From Helicobacteraceae bacterium (GTDB taxonomy: Bacteria; Campylobacterota; Campylobacteria; Campylobacterales; Sulfurimonadaceae): 7,267 bases of DNA. The notes under the pieces are model-generated. The model had not been told where the DNA came from. It made no database searches and saw nothing but the letters and a program-made list of their open reading frames with translations. This document shows, piece after piece, positions 6,636-7,267 of the stretch (positions are counted from its first letter, which is position 1; each line of letters starts with the position of its first letter). Position numbers and translations under genes: made by a program. Location of the stretch: the NCBI GenBank assembly GCA_030596305.1, contig JAUVKK010000043.1:1-7267 (forward strand). The letters are read 5' to 3'.

Positions 6636-7267
6636 AGACCTTTCCTTTCAAAATAGGCTGCTTGCAACAACTCTTGCTGTCTGCTTTTAGTGTGGTTGAA
6701 CTTAAATTCTATCTCTTTGAGATAAAAAGCGAAGGCGTCGTTGCTAACCCCTTTGTAACGTACAATAGAGCCTTCAAAATAGTCCCAAAACTTTACAATG
6801 TTGTTGTAGCGTTTTGAGACTTTAATAATACGGCTTTTGCGTTTAAAGCGTATAAACTCACTATCGTAGACATCTTCAAGATTGTCGTCTATAAACTGCT
6901 GTCGGTACTGCTGAAGAGAGGGCATGATAATGTTGTAGAGATGACCCTCATAGTCAAAACTCAGAAAGTTATGGGCATCAAACACAGCTGATCTTTGACG
7001 GCGTTTGCTCTGTTCCAAGTAGAAATACTCTTCATATTCACAGCTTAGATGGCGATTGGCTTCATACTCTCTCTCACAGATCAGAGCAGAGAGTCGGCGA
7101 AAGCTCTCATAATAGTTATGGACGGAGACGTAAGAGAGAGCAAGTCGTTTTGAAACACTTAGTGCCGTCTCATCGTCTGTGAAACAGCTTATGAGTGTCA
7201 ACACTTTATTGATGCGTTCAGGGCTCTGCTTTTTTTTACAGTGATGGCACTTTAGCATGCCGTCACC
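6632..7267 (-). CDS. IS1595/ISXO2-like transposase-derived protein, 5' truncated by window
   Basis: Resembles the IS1595 (ISXO2-like) transposase family but looks domesticated. The ATG at 7258 gives 208 aa, but the frame is open to the window edge (GDG before the Met) and no ribosome site is visible, so the start probably lies outside. CHHC (4-7) reads like the second knuckle of the family's N-terminal zinc ribbon. Residues about 26-55 form a helix-turn-helix-like segment. EYEEYFYLEQ (74-83) stands where the family has EVDE-type first catalytic Asp (here E76). NNIVKFW (152-158) corresponds to N-IEGFW, with V155 for the catalytic acidic residue. YKGVS...FYLKEIEFKFNH (168-189) matches the family C-terminus. 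Loss of catalytic acids predicts no transposition. Its TGA overlaps the protease ATG (ATGA), suggesting a stable operon partner, perhaps a DNA-binding regulator; that role is inference. Confidence 0.72.
   Translation of the reverse strand, partial: GDGMLKCHHCKKKQSPERINKVLTLISCFTDDETALSVSKRLALSYVSVHNYYESFRRLSALICEREYEANRHLSCEYEEYFYLEQSKRRQRSAVFDAHNFLSFDYEGHLYNIIMPSLQQYRQQFIDDNLEDVYDSEFIRFKRKSRIIKVSKRYNNIVKFWDYFEGSIVRYKGVSNDAFAFYLKEIEFKFNHTKSRQQELLQAAYFERKGL
6643..6648 (-). promoter_or_regulatory. Ribosome binding site of the minus-strand protease
   Basis: AAAGGA on the minus strand lies 7 nt before the ATG at 6635, inside the end of the transposase-like gene. With the ATGA stop/start overlap it supports coupled translation and confirms the chosen start. 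Confidence 0.6.

Noticed and set aside
6632..7267. Complete insertion sequence
   Set aside because: No terminal inverted repeat or target duplication is visible on the protease side, the gene overlaps the next CDS, and catalytic residues appear lost. The far side is outside the window.
1..7267. CRISPR array, tRNA/rRNA, riboswitch or phage features
   Set aside because: No spaced repeats, RNA-gene signatures or long non-coding stretch; the window is almost fully covered by seven protein genes.

Overview
The window looks like a Campylobacterota (former Epsilonproteobacteria) chromosome, most like the Sulfurimonas/Sulfuricurvum/Sulfurovum group. The basis is the group-1b-like, membrane-bound, quinone-reactive [NiFe]-hydrogenase gene order, the moderate GC content and protein style; the genus is inferred, not proven. 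The DNA is densely coding. The only real intergenic gap is 48 bp, and most gene junctions overlap.

Plus strand (1-6096) is one apparent operon. It enters the window inside the hydrogenase large subunit gene (hydB, C-terminal part with the DPCxxC nickel ligands and a cleavable 20-residue tail). It continues with the di-heme cytochrome b subunit (hydC), a 48-bp gap with a small hairpin, a 641-aa HypF-like protein, a canonical 756-aa HypF (TTG start inside the preceding gene), and a HyaD/HybD-type maturation protease homologue (ATGA overlap). hydB and hydC encode catalytic and electron-transfer parts of the uptake hydrogenase; the downstream genes belong to families that build the NiFe(CN)2CO site or trim the large subunit.

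Minus strand (7267-6093) is a two-gene unit facing the operon tail to tail. A 5'-truncated IS1595/ISXO2-like transposase-derived protein overlaps by ATGA a second HyaD/HybD-type protease. The stop codons of the two proteases overlap.

The main observation is that two maturation families each occur as a pair in which one member keeps the catalytic residues and the other does not. The 641-aa protein aligns with HypF along its whole length and keeps both CxxC zinc fingers. It has lost the acylphosphatase arginine motif, the YrdC-type nucleotide-site motifs, the Kae1-type HHxxH motif and the SGGVFQN motif. The plus-strand protease has Asn where HybD has its nickel ligands Asp62 and His93, whereas the minus-strand protease keeps Asp and His. 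The transposase-like protein also appears to lack the IS1595 DDE residues. The locus therefore carries three proteins that look like repurposed, catalytically dead versions of known families, two of them beside an intact paralogue. I infer an accessory, scaffold or regulatory role; no function is shown by the sequence.
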